DNA from: Branchipolynoe longqiensis
Taxonomy: Eukaryota; Annelida; Polychaeta; Phyllodocida; Polynoidae
Assembly (NCBI GenBank): GCA_030323885.1
Contig: CM059193.1
Span: 90,039,825 to 90,103,824 of the forward strand
DNA: 64,000 nt
Direction of reading: 5' to 3'
Below are positions 33,117 to 43,095 of this stretch, in pieces. The position numbers and the translations under genes are program-made. The notes under the pieces were generated by a model, which did no database searches, was not told where the DNA came from, and saw only the letters and a list, made by a program, of their open reading frames with translations. Within the stretch, counting starts at the first letter, position 1. Each line of letters begins with the position of its first letter.

Positions 33117-34184
33117 TATTCAAGGCCAGTTTGCAGACCACCTCTCCATATACACTGATGGTTCGACAGACCAAAGCTGGCTAGCTGCTGCGGCAGTTTG
33201 CCGACAGGAAAAATTTGGTGTATGTTTGCCCAATCAGAGCTCGATTTTCACTGCGGAAGCCCATGCACTCCTTCTCACGTTGGAGTGTATCGAGGTATCC
33301 AGCCACACTAACTATGTTATATACAGTGATTCATTCTCTTGCCTCCTGGCTGTTGCTGGACTGAAAACGAATCACCCTATTCTAACAACGGTCATTTATA
33401 AATTGAACCAACTGGCAATGGATGGGTGTGATATCCACCTGTGCTGGGTGCCTGGCCATGCCGGCATACAAGGAAACAAACAAGCTGATCGGGCTGCGAA
33501 GAAGGCCCTGAACTGTGATCTTGAACCATGTCTGATCCCTCACTCTGATCTGAAACAACTAATAGCCACCCACATAAAATCCAAATGGCAACATGAGTGG
33601 GATGAAAATATTAATACACTTAAAGAAATTGAACCATCTGTGGGAAAACTACCACAGACTCATCCGGGAGGTCGGCGGGACCAAGTGGTCCTTAGCCGCT
33701 GCCGTATTGGCCACTTGTGGATTACACATGCTTTTCTCCTCAATGGGGAACCTCCCCCTGAATGTATTGGGTGTCAGTCCATACTGACACTCAAACATGT
33801 TTGACTAAGTTGCGTTGATCTGTTGGACCTGTGCCAACAATTCTACACTGCAGAGAGTATGCATAACCCTTTTTACTAAGTAAAACAAGAAAACATTTTA
33901 GTCTTTTTGAGAGCAGCTGGACTGTACCACCTCATATAGTTTACTAAATAAATTCTATCAATTATCAATAAAACTTTTCTTTTTCTATGGGAATTTGTTT
34001 CCCTTGACGACAAATATATGATTGTGAGCTTTCTAATTTAATGAATGTCTATTGGCACATAATTGATTGTCTGCTTTTACATGTAAAAGTGATGGTTTGA
34101 ACAAAAAACAAACATTTCTCGCCATGAATATGGCCTATGCTGCCGATACGGCGTAAATCAACCACCAATCAATCAATCAATCAA
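33117..34184 (+). mobile_element. LINE-N (I/Nimb-like), 5'-truncated, 11-bp TSD
   Basis: CCCCACATATA at 33106-33116 and 34185-34195 brackets 1068 bp holding an RNase H domain, a C-terminal extension, a 3' UTR (CTATGCTGCCGATACGGCG) and a CAATCAATCAATCAA tail. Carrying RNase H after RT is typical of the I superfamily (I, Nimb and relatives). The three other copies in this window are at 17445, 41011 and 54946. Confidence 0.87.
33120..33804 (+). pseudogene. LINE-N RNase H domain
   Basis: RNase H that would degrade the RNA of the RNA/DNA hybrid during retrotransposition. Visible acidic residues are in SIYTDGST (33145-33168), IFTAEAHALLL (E), YVIYSDSF (D) and NKQADRAAK (D), so the catalytic set looks complete. 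CWVPGHAGIQGN is the usual RNase H loop. After it comes RCRIGHLWITHAFLL and a PPPECIGC cysteine motif, as in I/Nimb-type C-termini. The frame meets a TGA at about 33802, where other copies read on to QQFYTADSMHDLF and end AAGLYHLI; a lost G near 33878 also shifts the frame. There is no start because the element is 5'-truncated at 33117. Confidence 0.83.
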
Positions 34185-34320
34185 CCCCACATATAACGCC
34201 CCCCCCTATACATAACCCTGTCTCCACCAATAACCTCCACCCCCACAGATAACACCCATCCTGACATAGAACACAATCTAGATACCCCCACACAGAACTC
34301 CCAGCCCAAAAATCGGCTGG
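34185..34320. repeat. CCACACAGAACC minisatellite, right part
   Basis: Continues the array at 32885-33116 after the LINE-N insertion (TACCCCCACACAGAACTCCC). Confidence 0.7.
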
Positions 34321-34504
34321 GATTCCCGATCTTCCTCGTGGGAGGCTTACGCTCATACCAATTCACCCAAAGTCCGGGTTGTTTTCCCCACGGAGTTTCC
34401 TGCAATATAGATAGATACCAGAGGGAATAGCCAAATGAGTTAAGTATCCATCTCCAGTTTTGGCAGACCATGGTTTTGTGGTGGAAAGCTATAAGACCCT
34501 TTTC

Positions 34505-34737
34505 CAAAGGGCCAGTCAAACCGATGACTTAAAGGTTGATGCGTGTCACCTCCTAGCCAGGCACTCGGCATTATTAGGATAGGGCGACGACTTGTTGGCT
34601 CAGTGTCAGGATAATGTGACTGGCAGCCTGGTCTCCCAGTGGTGCAGCATTATTAAGGTGTCATGAGTGTGCACTATCACCACTCGGTACCCGTCCTGAT
34701 ATGACATTCAATGTTGTCAGGACATAATGCAACAAAC
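34505..34737 (+). mobile_element. SINE-A copy, headless
   Basis: Starts at the linker GTCAAACCGATGACTTAAAG. Body GTGTCAGGATAATGTGACTG, then a deletion that joins directly to GGCAGCCTGGTCTCCCAGTG. End TTGTCAGGACATAATGCAAC. Confidence 0.8.
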
Positions 34738-35252
34738 GAGCAATCCTGCAAGATAAGCTGCCACTGACAGCACTAATTAATTATTATGCTGCCATCAGTG
34801 GTGGAAATCGTCTATTAACCCGATATCTCTTCCACTCGGCAGTTGAATGAGTGAATTTGAGATGACGCCATCTTTGGCCTAGAATTTACCTTGGTGCCGA
34901 ATCGCATTTTAGGGCCGCTTTCCAGGCAACTGCTTTTAATGCCACAAGTAATAACCATGACTGCCACCAGGGTTGGGAGCCTTTCCACGTGCAGAAAAAA
35001 ACCCATAATTAAGCACGTTTTCCTCAAATGAAATGTCCGCATGAATATGCGTTGGTTTCTGTTATATAGTATTTAGTGTTTGGTTTTTTTTTAAAGCAGA
35101 AGGATCCCAATAAAAGCAGCCACTTTTCTTATTCAAAATAGTTCTGATTTGCTCGGGAATTTTTAACTAAGATATTGATGTAGCCATTAACAACTAAAAC
35201 TAAGAAACAAATCTAACTGATATACAACCACAGCGTACGGTTGAACAACTCA
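34738..35252. other. Non-coding, nothing recognised
   Basis: Nothing recognised. Confidence 0.4.
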
Positions 35253-35790
35253 TCATCATCATCATGCTGTCGGTCGCGATGCAACAAACACTGCTTTCAT
35301 TACTTGACTGCCACTCTCCATTTCGCTCTCTGCTGTGAGAGTTGCGTCCATGAGTCAGTCTTAATGTATCACATCTTCAGGTTTCTCTTGATAGCATCCT
35401 TGAACCGCTCTTTCTGTAACCAGAAGACAGTTGAGAATAGAGGATCTGCTTTGGTAGCCTGTCTGATGACAACATTTCATGAAAGCTGCCTGCAAAAGTG
35501 TTGAAGTGCTGCTAGCTTTTGCAAGTTACCAGCGGCACTCTCTCGGAGAGCAAATAGAGGTTCCACACCGGCAAGAACATGTCAAGACAGGCGCAAAACT
35601 ATTTGTCCCTGCAGTGGCTGGTCGGGAGATGTTGGGAGTTCCATACATCAACCACACTTAATGCTGCCACAGTGACATGGTTTTCTGTTTAGGGTTTTCT
35701 CCCTTACCCTTCGGTTCTGTCAAGAACCTGTACCACATGGCAGTGGTTTAAAACTCTGCAGGGCAGGGGCATCAAACTCCCTGAGGCATT
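35253..35790 (-). mobile_element. Chimeric non-autonomous retroelement with LINE tail, copy 2
   Basis: Plus-strand 35253-35480 resembles 46045-46260, the 3' end of the minus-strand LINE at 46-47.6 kb (TCATCATCATGCTGTCGGTC, CTGCTTTCATTACTTGACTG, GACAGTTGAGAATAGAGGAT). From about 35480 to 35790 the sequence instead matches the body of the element at 1840-2150 (GTGTTGAAGTGCTGCTAGCT, CCTGCAGTGGCTGGTCGG). This copy keeps about 230 bp of LINE tail, where copy 1 keeps about 40 bp. Confidence 0.65.
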
Positions 35791-36953
35791 GCTATACCTG
35801 CATACCCTAAACGACTAGTGTACTTTAATACATGCTGTGCATTCGATCTGTTTCACTCCAAATACCTTGGTGCAGGAGACTCATTTCTACACTACCTTGA
35901 GTGCATATGCTGTATGCTAACTATACCTCATACGCTGCTCCCCCACTTTTAATGTTCAGAATGGAGTGTGCTACACACGACACAGCACATTCCACTTCCT
36001 CATCACCATGTATAAACCAAATGTGATCGCTTCAATGGCTGGAAGACCAGTGCCTCGCGGCTGACAAAATATGTGTTCAGATGACAAAAATAGTTACACA
36101 AACAATATTATTGTCTCCATTACTGCCTAATAGCAATATTATATCGTTGTAATTTTAACCTGTCAGCGATGAAGCTTATAATGTCTGCGATTGTGACATG
36201 TGTTCCAAAAAAATAATTTATTAATGTTTTTAATTCCAATATATCCATAATTAAGAGACCGGGAGTGGTGGCGGATCAGTAAGATCGCAGGCTTCCCCTT
36301 AGGAAGGTCGGGAGTTCGAATCCCAAATATTAGTAAGAACAGTTTATTAAAATAAATATGCTTTCAGTTACAAAATAATGGTATAGTGCACTCAGTTGTA
36401 ATTGGATAATAAATACAATTATACATTAATGAAATATCGATTGGAGTCTCCAAATACATTGAGCCAAGAACTGTTAAACTCCCTCCTTCTAATTAAAGAT
36501 CAGTGAAGTATCAGATGTAGTTTCTTGGAGGTCTGACATTCTGTTTTCTTCTGTGGCTATTCCATGATGTCATTCTCGGAAGTGTTTTATGGACAATCAT
36601 ACAGATTTTGAAATATAATTTTGTTTGGGTGCCAATGATTTAATTGTGTTTGATTTGACGCAGAACAACAATCACCACCACCTGACTCCGTGCGGCAGCC
36701 ACCCGTCTTGGGTTCACTCGCCAACTTGCTTCTGATTGGCCACCTTTCTCGTCATTCTGCCCATTTGCCAGTAAGTAGCCTGGCAGGACCGCCTAAGCGA
36801 GCCCCCCTCGCTAGATGCTGACCCCTGAAAACTTTCTACCTGACCACCCATCTATGTATTACATCCTGTTGACCCATTTAATTATTATATCCCTTCTAGA
36901 GCTTGGCTCAGGTTCTCTACAATATGTATATGCGCCTGTCTCAAAAGGTGATA
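35791..36953. other. Non-coding; one tRNA-like relic
   Basis: At 36262-36327 a sequence with GAGTGGTGGCGGATCAGTAA and GGGAGTTCGAATCCCAAAT looks like a tRNA or SINE head, without a proper acceptor stem. Near 36047, GGCTGGAAGACCAGTGCC recurs as a short motif elsewhere. No exon supported. Confidence 0.45.
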
Positions 36954-36958
36954 ACTCT

Positions 36959-37115
36959 TGTAAGATATGAACGAACCCGTTGAGTTGTGTATGAGAACTG
37001 ACTTTATTATCCGGCGATGTCACCACTACAACTCCCGTGACCTCTCGTGACCTCCCGTGACCTCTCGTGACCCATCGCCACCACCACGCTACGCACAACA
37101 TACACATACACTACA
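36959..37115 (-). repeat. 3' LTR
   Basis: 157 bp, TG…CA ends (plus strand TGTAAGATATG … CACTACA). On the minus strand it has AATAAAGTCAGTT (polyadenylation signal) and internal GGTCACGAG/GGTCACGGG repeats. Confidence 0.9.
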
Positions 37116-37130
37116 TCTCCCTTTTCCTTT
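37116..37130 (-). promoter_or_regulatory. Polypurine tract
   Basis: On the minus strand AAAGGAAAAGGGAGA lies directly before the 3' LTR, where plus-strand DNA synthesis is primed. Confidence 0.8.
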
Positions 37131-37338
37131 AAAAAGAAGATGTTTACATTCGTGATCAATAACCATGACACATGTCATCACAATATAACAATTATCATTA
37201 CATAACAACAACAATAATAACATCACCGTATCAGCAATACACATTCAAATTTCATCAACAATAACACAAAATAAGTCACACCTGCTCCCCCTTATTTTTG
37301 CTGTTCATATCTCAGATTAACTAATACCACCACCTCAT

Positions 37339-38889
37339 TTATATTACAGGGCGTATCACCCTCCCATATCGTGTTTTGTACGGCTCGTTACCTTGTTTTG
37401 TTTCCTGCTGTTTATTTACTTTGGCCTGCTGTGGTGACCGCTCTGTCATGTCTGGGCATTTGAACAAGAATCGTCTGTTTCTCCGTATTCTATGCTTGTC
37501 TTTATTCTCAATCTCATAACTTCTTCCTTCCTGCCTATCTTGTTGTGTAACGATACCTGAGACCCACTCCTTCTTATAATCTAGATACCTTACTTTATCC
37601 CCCACGTTTAGTTTCACATGTTCATTTCCTGCCCGTCTGTCGAAGTAATCTTTTTGCCTTTCCTGAGTTTTTACGATTTGTTCATGCCTTGATGACTGTA
37701 TTTTGGGTTTCAGATTTGCTTCTACCGTTGGTATCTTCGACCGCAGCACTTGCGACATTAGCAACTGTGCTGGAGAAGCCTTCATATACTGACTGGTTGT
37801 GTTCCTTACATTCAGTAACATGATATTGACATCCTTATTATCCACGATAGCCTTTTTCATCATTCTTTTAATCGTCTGTATTGTACGCTCAACCTGTCCA
37901 TTACTTTGCGCATGCATCGGACTCGAGTACACCGCTTTAAACCCATACTCCCTACTGAAACAGTGATATTCCTCACTTTGAAACTGAGGACCGTTATCTG
38001 ACACGACGATCTTGGGTATACCATGCCGCGCAAATGTCTCTTTCATTACCCTTATTGTCGCTGCACTGGAAGTAGACTTTAACTCAATGACTTCTGGATA
38101 CTTACTATAATAATCAATGATCATGATGTAATTCTTGCTATTAACCTGGAATAAGTCTGCACCTACTTTCTCGAATGGCACGTCTGGTACCACATGGCTT
38201 ATTAATGGTTCTGTGTTCGGCTTGTGTCTGAAACATTGACATATGTGACACCGAGAAATCTTATCCTCCAGCTGACTGCTCAACCCAGGCCAAAATACGT
38301 TATCCCTCGCCAACTGCTTAGACTTTACAATTCCCATGTGAGATTCATGAATTTTATCTATAATATTTCTCTGCAAACTCTTTGGTATTATGATTCGATT
38401 GTCCTTCAATAAGAGTCCCCCTTGTCTCGTAATCTCGTGCCTGTATGTGAAAAAAGGTTTTACTGCAGCTATTACTTGATTAGAATGTTCTGGCCAACCT
38501 GTTACTGTGAGTCTTTCTATTTCTCGCAGAGTCTCATCTTTTTTCGTTTCCACTACAATTGTATCTGTGTCGCCTGATGCAATTTCGATCTCAGCTATTG
38601 AGATATCTGTGTCAAACAGGTGTCTTGGCGCTGTGTTGATTGTGTGAGCCCTGGATAACGTATCTGCAAAATACAAATTGATCCCTTTAACATATGTCAC
38701 TTTTATATCATAGTTTTGCAACCGCATTCTCATGCGCTGCATTCTGGCTGACAACTCATGCAATGGTTTCGACATTATGGCAACCAATGGTTTGTGATCC
38801 GTTTCAATAGTGATTTCTTTACCATATATATATTCATGGAACCTAGTACATCCAAAGCACATTGCCAGCAGCGCCTTTTCAATTACCCT
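37339..38889 (-). CDS. Partial Pol: RNase H remainder and integrase
   Basis: Minus-strand frame of about 517 pol-like codons without interruption. It begins with the later part of the retroviral-type RNase H (IEKALLAMCFGCTRF, with the catalytic E; ETDHKPL, D; YFADTLSRA, D); the first RNase H aspartate is lost with the deletion. The integrase follows: an HHCC zinc-binding region (IHESHMGIV … CHICQCF), then the DD35E core with GADLFQV (D), VVSDNGPQF (D) and, 35 residues later, E in GQVERT, and a C-terminal domain with VRYLDYKKEWVSGIV. It ends TRYGRVIRPVI. The frame stays open upstream to 39060 across gag in another phase, which is overlap by chance. Integrase joins the DNA copy to the host chromosome; this one looks intact. 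Confidence 0.88.
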   Translation of the reverse strand, partial: RVIEKALLAMCFGCTRFHEYIYGKEITIETDHKPLVAIMSKPLHELSARMQRMRMRLQNYDIKVTYVKGINLYFADTLSRAHTINTAPRHLFDTDISIAEIEIASGDTDTIVVETKKDETLREIERLTVTGWPEHSNQVIAAVKPFFTYRHEITRQGGLLLKDNRIIIPKSLQRNIIDKIHESHMGIVKSKQLARDNVFWPGLSSQLEDKISRCHICQCFRHKPNTEPLISHVVPDVPFEKVGADLFQVNSKNYIMIIDYYSKYPEVIELKSTSSAATIRVMKETFARHGIPKIVVSDNGPQFQSEEYHCFSREYGFKAVYSSPMHAQSNGQVERTIQTIKRMMKKAIVDNKDVNIMLLNVRNTTSQYMKASPAQLLMSQVLRSKIPTVEANLKPKIQSSRHEQIVKTQERQKDYFDRRAGNEHVKLNVGDKVRYLDYKKEWVSGIVTQQDRQEGRSYEIENKDKHRIRRNRRFLFKCPDMTERSPQQAKVNKQQETKQGNEPYKTRYGRVIRPVI

Positions 38890-39614
38890 TAGCTGGGCAC
38901 TGACCGCGTACGTGCAAATAACCACACCATTGGCACTGAACTTTGTTGGCAGTCGCTGCTCGGAACGGCTGTACTTGGGGGCGTCTCCAATTTTGGGGGC
39001 GTGTCTGTTGCTGTTTACCTTGGTTACCGGTAACCAAGATGGCGTCCACGCTTTGCTCACCCATCATTCCCGCGCTTTGTGCTGGCATAAGAGCTGCGGA
39101 AGTATGCTCACTTAGCCGGCACATCTCTATACACTGTTCGAGAGACAAATTCTGCGTCTGAAGCAACTTGTCTCTTAGAATATTACTTTTTTGCGCCACA
39201 CACGAGCCTGTCACACAATAAAGAACTTTCCAGCTCACCGTACTCACATTGGGCTACTCGCGTGCGCAATTCTCTTATATACGTCTCCATATTCTGGTCA
39301 CCCTGGTTGTATGAATGACATTTGTATCTCACCACCGTAATATTAGCCTTTCCCTCGCAGTAAACTCTGAATGCATTAATGAGCAGTTCTATTTTGTCTC
39401 GCTCCTCAGTGTCAATCTGCATAGTGCGGTGCACCTTCTGCGCCTCGGCACCCGCAACGTGAAGAAATACAGCACATTGTATCTTCTCCGTCTTATTTAC
39501 TGCACCAGCAGCCACGGCATAAATCTCATATGCCTGTATCCATGATTGCCAATTCGTGCTCAAGTCGTCCTGTAAATTCAGTGCCGCCGGCGGCTTCAGA
39601 CCTGTGAGCGCCAT
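38879..39614 (-). pseudogene. Gag with zinc knuckle, one frameshift
   Basis: Gag of about 245 residues. It starts at the ATG ending at 39614 (MALTGLKPPAALNL), just after the primer site, and shares LHVAGAEAQKVHRT with the element at 8747. The first frame stops at 39183 (LLCDRLVCGAKK), while homologous sequence continues in the next frame as NILRDKLLQTQNLSLEQ. A six-T run at 39187-39192 (A on the coding strand) is the likely place of a one-base gain. The second frame carries a CX2CX3HX4C zinc knuckle (CQWCGYLHVRGQC) for RNA binding and stops at 38879. The single-base change could be a real mutation or an assembly error. Confidence 0.82.
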
Positions 39615-39621
39615 TGTTCGT

Positions 39622-39639
39622 ACCCCACATCTGACACCA
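39622..39639 (-). promoter_or_regulatory. Primer binding site, tRNA-Leu type
   Basis: The minus strand reads TGGTGTCAGATGTGGGGT right after the 5' LTR. It fits the 3' end of an animal tRNA-Leu ending TGACACCA with few mismatches. Confidence 0.75.
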
Positions 39640-39796
39640 TGTAAGATATGAACGAACCCGTTGAGTTGTGTATGAGAACTGACTTTATTATCCGGCGACG
39701 TCACCACTACAACTCCCGTGACCTCTCGTGACCTCCCGTGACCTCTCGTGACCCATCGCCACCACCACGCTACGCACGACACACACATACACTACA
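39640..39796 (-). repeat. 5' LTR
   Basis: 157 bp; differs from the 3' LTR at three places by eye (GATGT/GACGT, CACAAC/CACGAC, ACATAC/ACACAC). Confidence 0.9.
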
Positions 39797-39801
39797 ACTC
39801 T

Positions 39802-40324
39802 TTGTGTTGTTGTCCATTCTAACGATTGACACAAAACAACACAGAAACAGTTACACTGAAAACACAAGGACATTTGCTTCAAATCAATATGTATTCTATT
39901 GGGATTATGAAACACCATGTAAAAAACAAATCAGTTTATCCTGAGCAAATGCATAAGCAGATAGTATGTTGATCGTTACAATGGACAAAGTTTTGTCCCA
40001 TATTGCTTAGCGCCTTTTGAGACAATGAACTACTGCCTCCTCGTTATTCATTTGCTAACTTATTTGAAATTAGAAATAATGTTCCTTTTCACATGGGGGC
40101 TCAAACCTACATAATATGATGATAGAATTACATTTTGGAAAACATGACACATTCCTAGATTGACTCCTAAATATTGATTCAGTTACTAACCATATGCACA
40201 AGCAAAGTATTAGAGAAAACATGCTAGTAGACAAGCATGGAGTTTTGTAACTATTCAAGCATGCAAACATTTACTACATGCTAATTTATTTATATACACT
40301 CATATTCAGCGACATTAAATTGTT
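39802..40324. other. Non-coding, nothing recognised
   Basis: Nothing recognised. Confidence 0.4.
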
Positions 40325-40354
40325 CATGTTGGTTCATCAACATGGGTAATTTGC

Positions 40355-40624
40355 ATGCGAACAGGAGCTGCTGCGGTGGTGCCACCTGGGTTCAATCCAG
40401 CCAACCACCATGCCCCTGCCGGAATTCTCGTGAACCATATCTCCCCTGTGAGATTTGTCACGTCACTTCCAGTCAATGACAGCCCGCTACGTCCTGCTTT
40501 CACCACTACGGCTCCAGCCACCGGACCATCAACAACCACCACCTTACCTGGCCGCCCACCAATCCCTAAAATAAGACAAACACAAAGAATAGGGTTGAGA
40601 GACCCTGATTTGACAAACTTTTGA
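40355..40624 (+). CDS. Unrecognised open frame, 89 codons
   Basis: I do not recognise this. The frame reads MRTGAAAVVPPGFNPANHHA, then a Thr/Pro-rich stretch (TTTAPATGPSTTTTLPGRPP) and ends LRDPDLTNF. It is clearly richer in G and C and of higher complexity than its surroundings, which is the only argument for a real exon. The frame stays open somewhat upstream of the methionine. No splice signals, neighbours or domain support it. It may equally be a transposon piece or chance. Confidence 0.2.
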   Translation: MRTGAAAVVPPGFNPANHHAPAGILVNHISPVRFVTSLPVNDSPLRPAFTTTAPATGPSTTTTLPGRPPIPKIRQTQRIGLRDPDLTNF

Positions 40625-40972
40625 TGATTGAACTCATACGGACACTACCATTATACTTGACTCACTTGAATAAAGTCCATGTCTATAGCTTCTTGTGTGC
40701 GTTGTAAATTATGGGCCATAATCTGAATACAATTTATTTATTTTGTATTATAATGTGTATTCAGCTGAATAAGTCTATCTTTTTCAGCGCCGAGGCACCA
40801 GTATTCTGGCATTAGACATAATACACAAATATATGTGAGTTACATAATGGTAGTATATTCATATATTTAATACATGAAGGTTCTAGCAATACACATACAT
40901 TCTGCAGTTAATATAAATACTAATAACAATTTAAGGGTCTATTTATGGCATTGTGTGTCAGTTACAGTATTA
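40625..40972. other. Non-coding, nothing recognised
   Basis: AT-rich. A GTATTCAGCTGAATAAG near-palindrome at about 40756 resembles those near 10631 and 63769. Confidence 0.4.
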
Positions 40973-41722
40973 TGGTTGGTTGTTTGAGTTTTACATCCTA
41001 GCAACATTTATTGATCGGTGGTTTCTTTACGCCATGTCGGCAGCATAGGCCATATTCACGGCGAGAATTGTTTGTTTTTTATTCAACCATCGCCTTTACA
41101 TATAATGTAAAAGCATACAATCAATTATGTGTCAATAGACACTTATGCATTTTTAAAAGCTCACAATCATATAATTAAATAAAATAGATGAACAAATGTA
41201 TCGATAAAAAAGTTTTAATGAACTATATGAGGTGGTACAGACCAGCTGCCCTCAAAAAGGTTAAAATGTCTTCTTGTTTTACTTTGGTAAAAAGGGACTG
41301 CATGCTGTTTGCAGTGTAAAATTGTTGGCGCAGTGTCCGAGAAGGCACGCTTGCCCATGACAGCTGCCGTTGCAGCCTTGTCATCCTTATAAGAACCATC
41401 AGTGTTGATGAACTTATGATCAGAATGTATCTCTTTAACCTCTTGAACATACTGTTGTAGATCAGAGGGTCAGTTGAGTCTTTCCTTGCTTCAGAGATTG
41501 CCAAGTTCACATTGACAGCGTATGTCCAAAGTGGTGTGTCTGGATATTGGAATTTTGCAATGTTATCTACATCAAACTCGAGTGTTTCTAATGATTCCTT
41601 AATAAGTATGAAACAACATTAAAAATCATATCAGGACAGATACCAACTTGCGACAGTGTGCATTCTTGGCGGCTTTATATTGCTGCCCCACTCAAAGACA
41701 AGGCCGCCAGCACCAGGACCTA
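40973..41722 (-). mobile_element. SINE-A copy split by LINE-N
   Basis: 40973-41010 (GAGTTTTACATCCTAGCAAC) and 41615-41722 (CATATCAGGACAGATACCAA, TGCCCCACTCAAAGACAAGG) form one minus-strand SINE-A body. The LINE-N copy at 41011-41614 interrupts it. The head is missing. Confidence 0.78.
41011..41614 (-). mobile_element. LINE-N copy with internal deletion
   Basis: Minus-strand 3' end of LINE-N (TTGATCGGTGGTTTCTTTACGCC at the edge, tail TCAA eroded). The RNase H start is recognisable in one phase (INTDGSYKDDKAATAAV near 41345-41395 on the minus strand), then the sequence jumps straight to the C-terminus QQFYTANSMQSLF … AAGLYHLI. Most of the RNase H domain is therefore deleted. Flanks AACATTTA and AACATTAA are the likely TSD. 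Confidence 0.78.
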
Positions 41723-41782
41723 TATAGGCGTTTTGAAGCCTGTTAATAATCTGCACCTAATCTTGACCCTGTATCAACATAA

Positions 41783-42102
41783 CTGGGCCACGTTCAGGGT
41801 GCACCTCGGAAGTGTCTCAGAGAAATTCCTAACGTCACGCTAGTCTGAATGGCAAAAGGAGTCTGTTGCCTTGAAAATGGCCACTACCATAGGAGGCAGC
41901 CATTTGCAATGGAAAAGAAGAGCTCTGATTGGCTGAAACCACTAAATTTGGCGGCCATTTTTGAGGCACCTTTTTCCTCCTACCTCAAAAGGGAAACGTC
42001 TTTGAGACGTTTCCAAGGTTCACTCTGAACGTAAATATGCCAAAAAGACGTCTCTGAGCCGTCTCCGAGTCGTCTTCGAAGCATCCCCTGAACGCAGCCC
42101 TG
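41783..42102. mobile_element. TIR element (MITE), 320 bp
   Basis: Left end CTGGGCCACGTTCAGGGTGC and right end CATCCCCTGAACGCAGCCC are imperfect inverted complements. The inner part keeps the relation (CTCGGAAGTGTCTCAGAGA against GTCTCTGAGCCGTCTCCGAG). No clear TSD and no coding capacity. The CAGGG-type end might suggest hAT, but this is weak. Confidence 0.55.
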
Positions 42103-42498
42103 GTGTTCTTACTCCACGCACTGCTCAACAATCACCTCTGTTTTATTTTATGTAAGTTCATAGTTATGAAAGAAAATGTTGGAGATTGCAGCGGGTGTGC
42201 ATTCAGACCAGAACTCACCCACTCCAGTATATAGAGGGCCACCATTGGTATTGGCAACAAGAACAGTGATGTGATTCCTGTTGTTCTTGTTAGATTTGAG
42301 TGTGGCACTGGTTCCAAGTTCTCAACCACTACCAAATACATATACACTTACCCATATATACACATGTAGACATGCCGATATATGCACAAATATATACCTG
42401 CTTATTATATACCCACATAATACCTGGATATATAAACATGATATACCTCCCGATATATTCACATGGATTGATGTCAATAGGTGAACATAAATACACTG
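42103..42498. other. Non-coding, nothing recognised
   Basis: AT-rich with TACACATATA-type runs from about 42335. Confidence 0.4.
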
Positions 42499-42680
42499 TT
42501 TGTGATGTATAAGCGTTATGTCGGTATTACGCCGTGGAAGGGATTGTTCTATATATTATTATATTATATTATTAGCCAATGCGCTCTCTGCATGTATTTG
42601 CTCCGTAGTCATATGGGTACTGGTGGCTCCACCACTGCCCAACCTTAAGTTCCAGCATTAACATTGTCACTGCGCCCAGA
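42499..42680. repeat. Repeat X, copy 2
   Basis: TGTGATGTATAAGCGTTATG, GCCGTGGAAGGGATTGTTCT and GTACTGGTGGCTCCACCA parallel copy 1 at 25334-25545. Confidence 0.6.
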
Positions 42681-42724
42681 ACTTTATTATTTTCGTTTTT
42701 TAAGCAGGGCAAATATTCCCTATG

Positions 42725-43095
42725 CCAGAGATATATATATTATCTCAACCCCCTTCATTGTCTTGTCTCCTTTGTCCTGTAGCTTGTCTTCATATACATA
42801 TATATATTATACACCCACCTACCCACATATATACACATATATAGGCCTACAACTGGATGCACCCTCACATACATCCTGCTTATATACACATGCACCTACA
42901 CATACATACACATGTATACACCCCGATATATGTCTGCATGCACTACTGCTTATATACATAATCAACCTACCCACATATACACATACGTAGCTCCCAATAT
43001 TTGCACACAGACCTGCTTATGCACACACACATACATGCTTATGCACACACACATACATGCTTATCCACACACACCAACCCACACTTATCTTCCTA
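42725..43095. repeat. ACATATACAC/TATGCACACACA microsatellite region
   Basis: Irregular TACACATA and CACACACATACATGCTTA repeats. Confidence 0.75.

Larger units (their letters stand above)
36959..39796 (-). mobile_element. Gypsy-type LTR retrotransposon lacking protease and RT
   Basis: Complete-ended 2838-bp element. ACTCT flanks it at 36954-36958 and 39797-39801 (5-bp TSD). It has two 157-bp LTRs (3 differences by eye, about 2 percent), a tRNA-Leu primer site, a polypurine tract, gag with a zinc knuckle and an RNase H/integrase frame. Protease, RT proper and the front of RNase H are absent; gag and the rest of RNase H meet near 38880-38895. The structure is that of an internally deleted copy that could have moved only with RT supplied by a relative. 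Confidence 0.9.
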
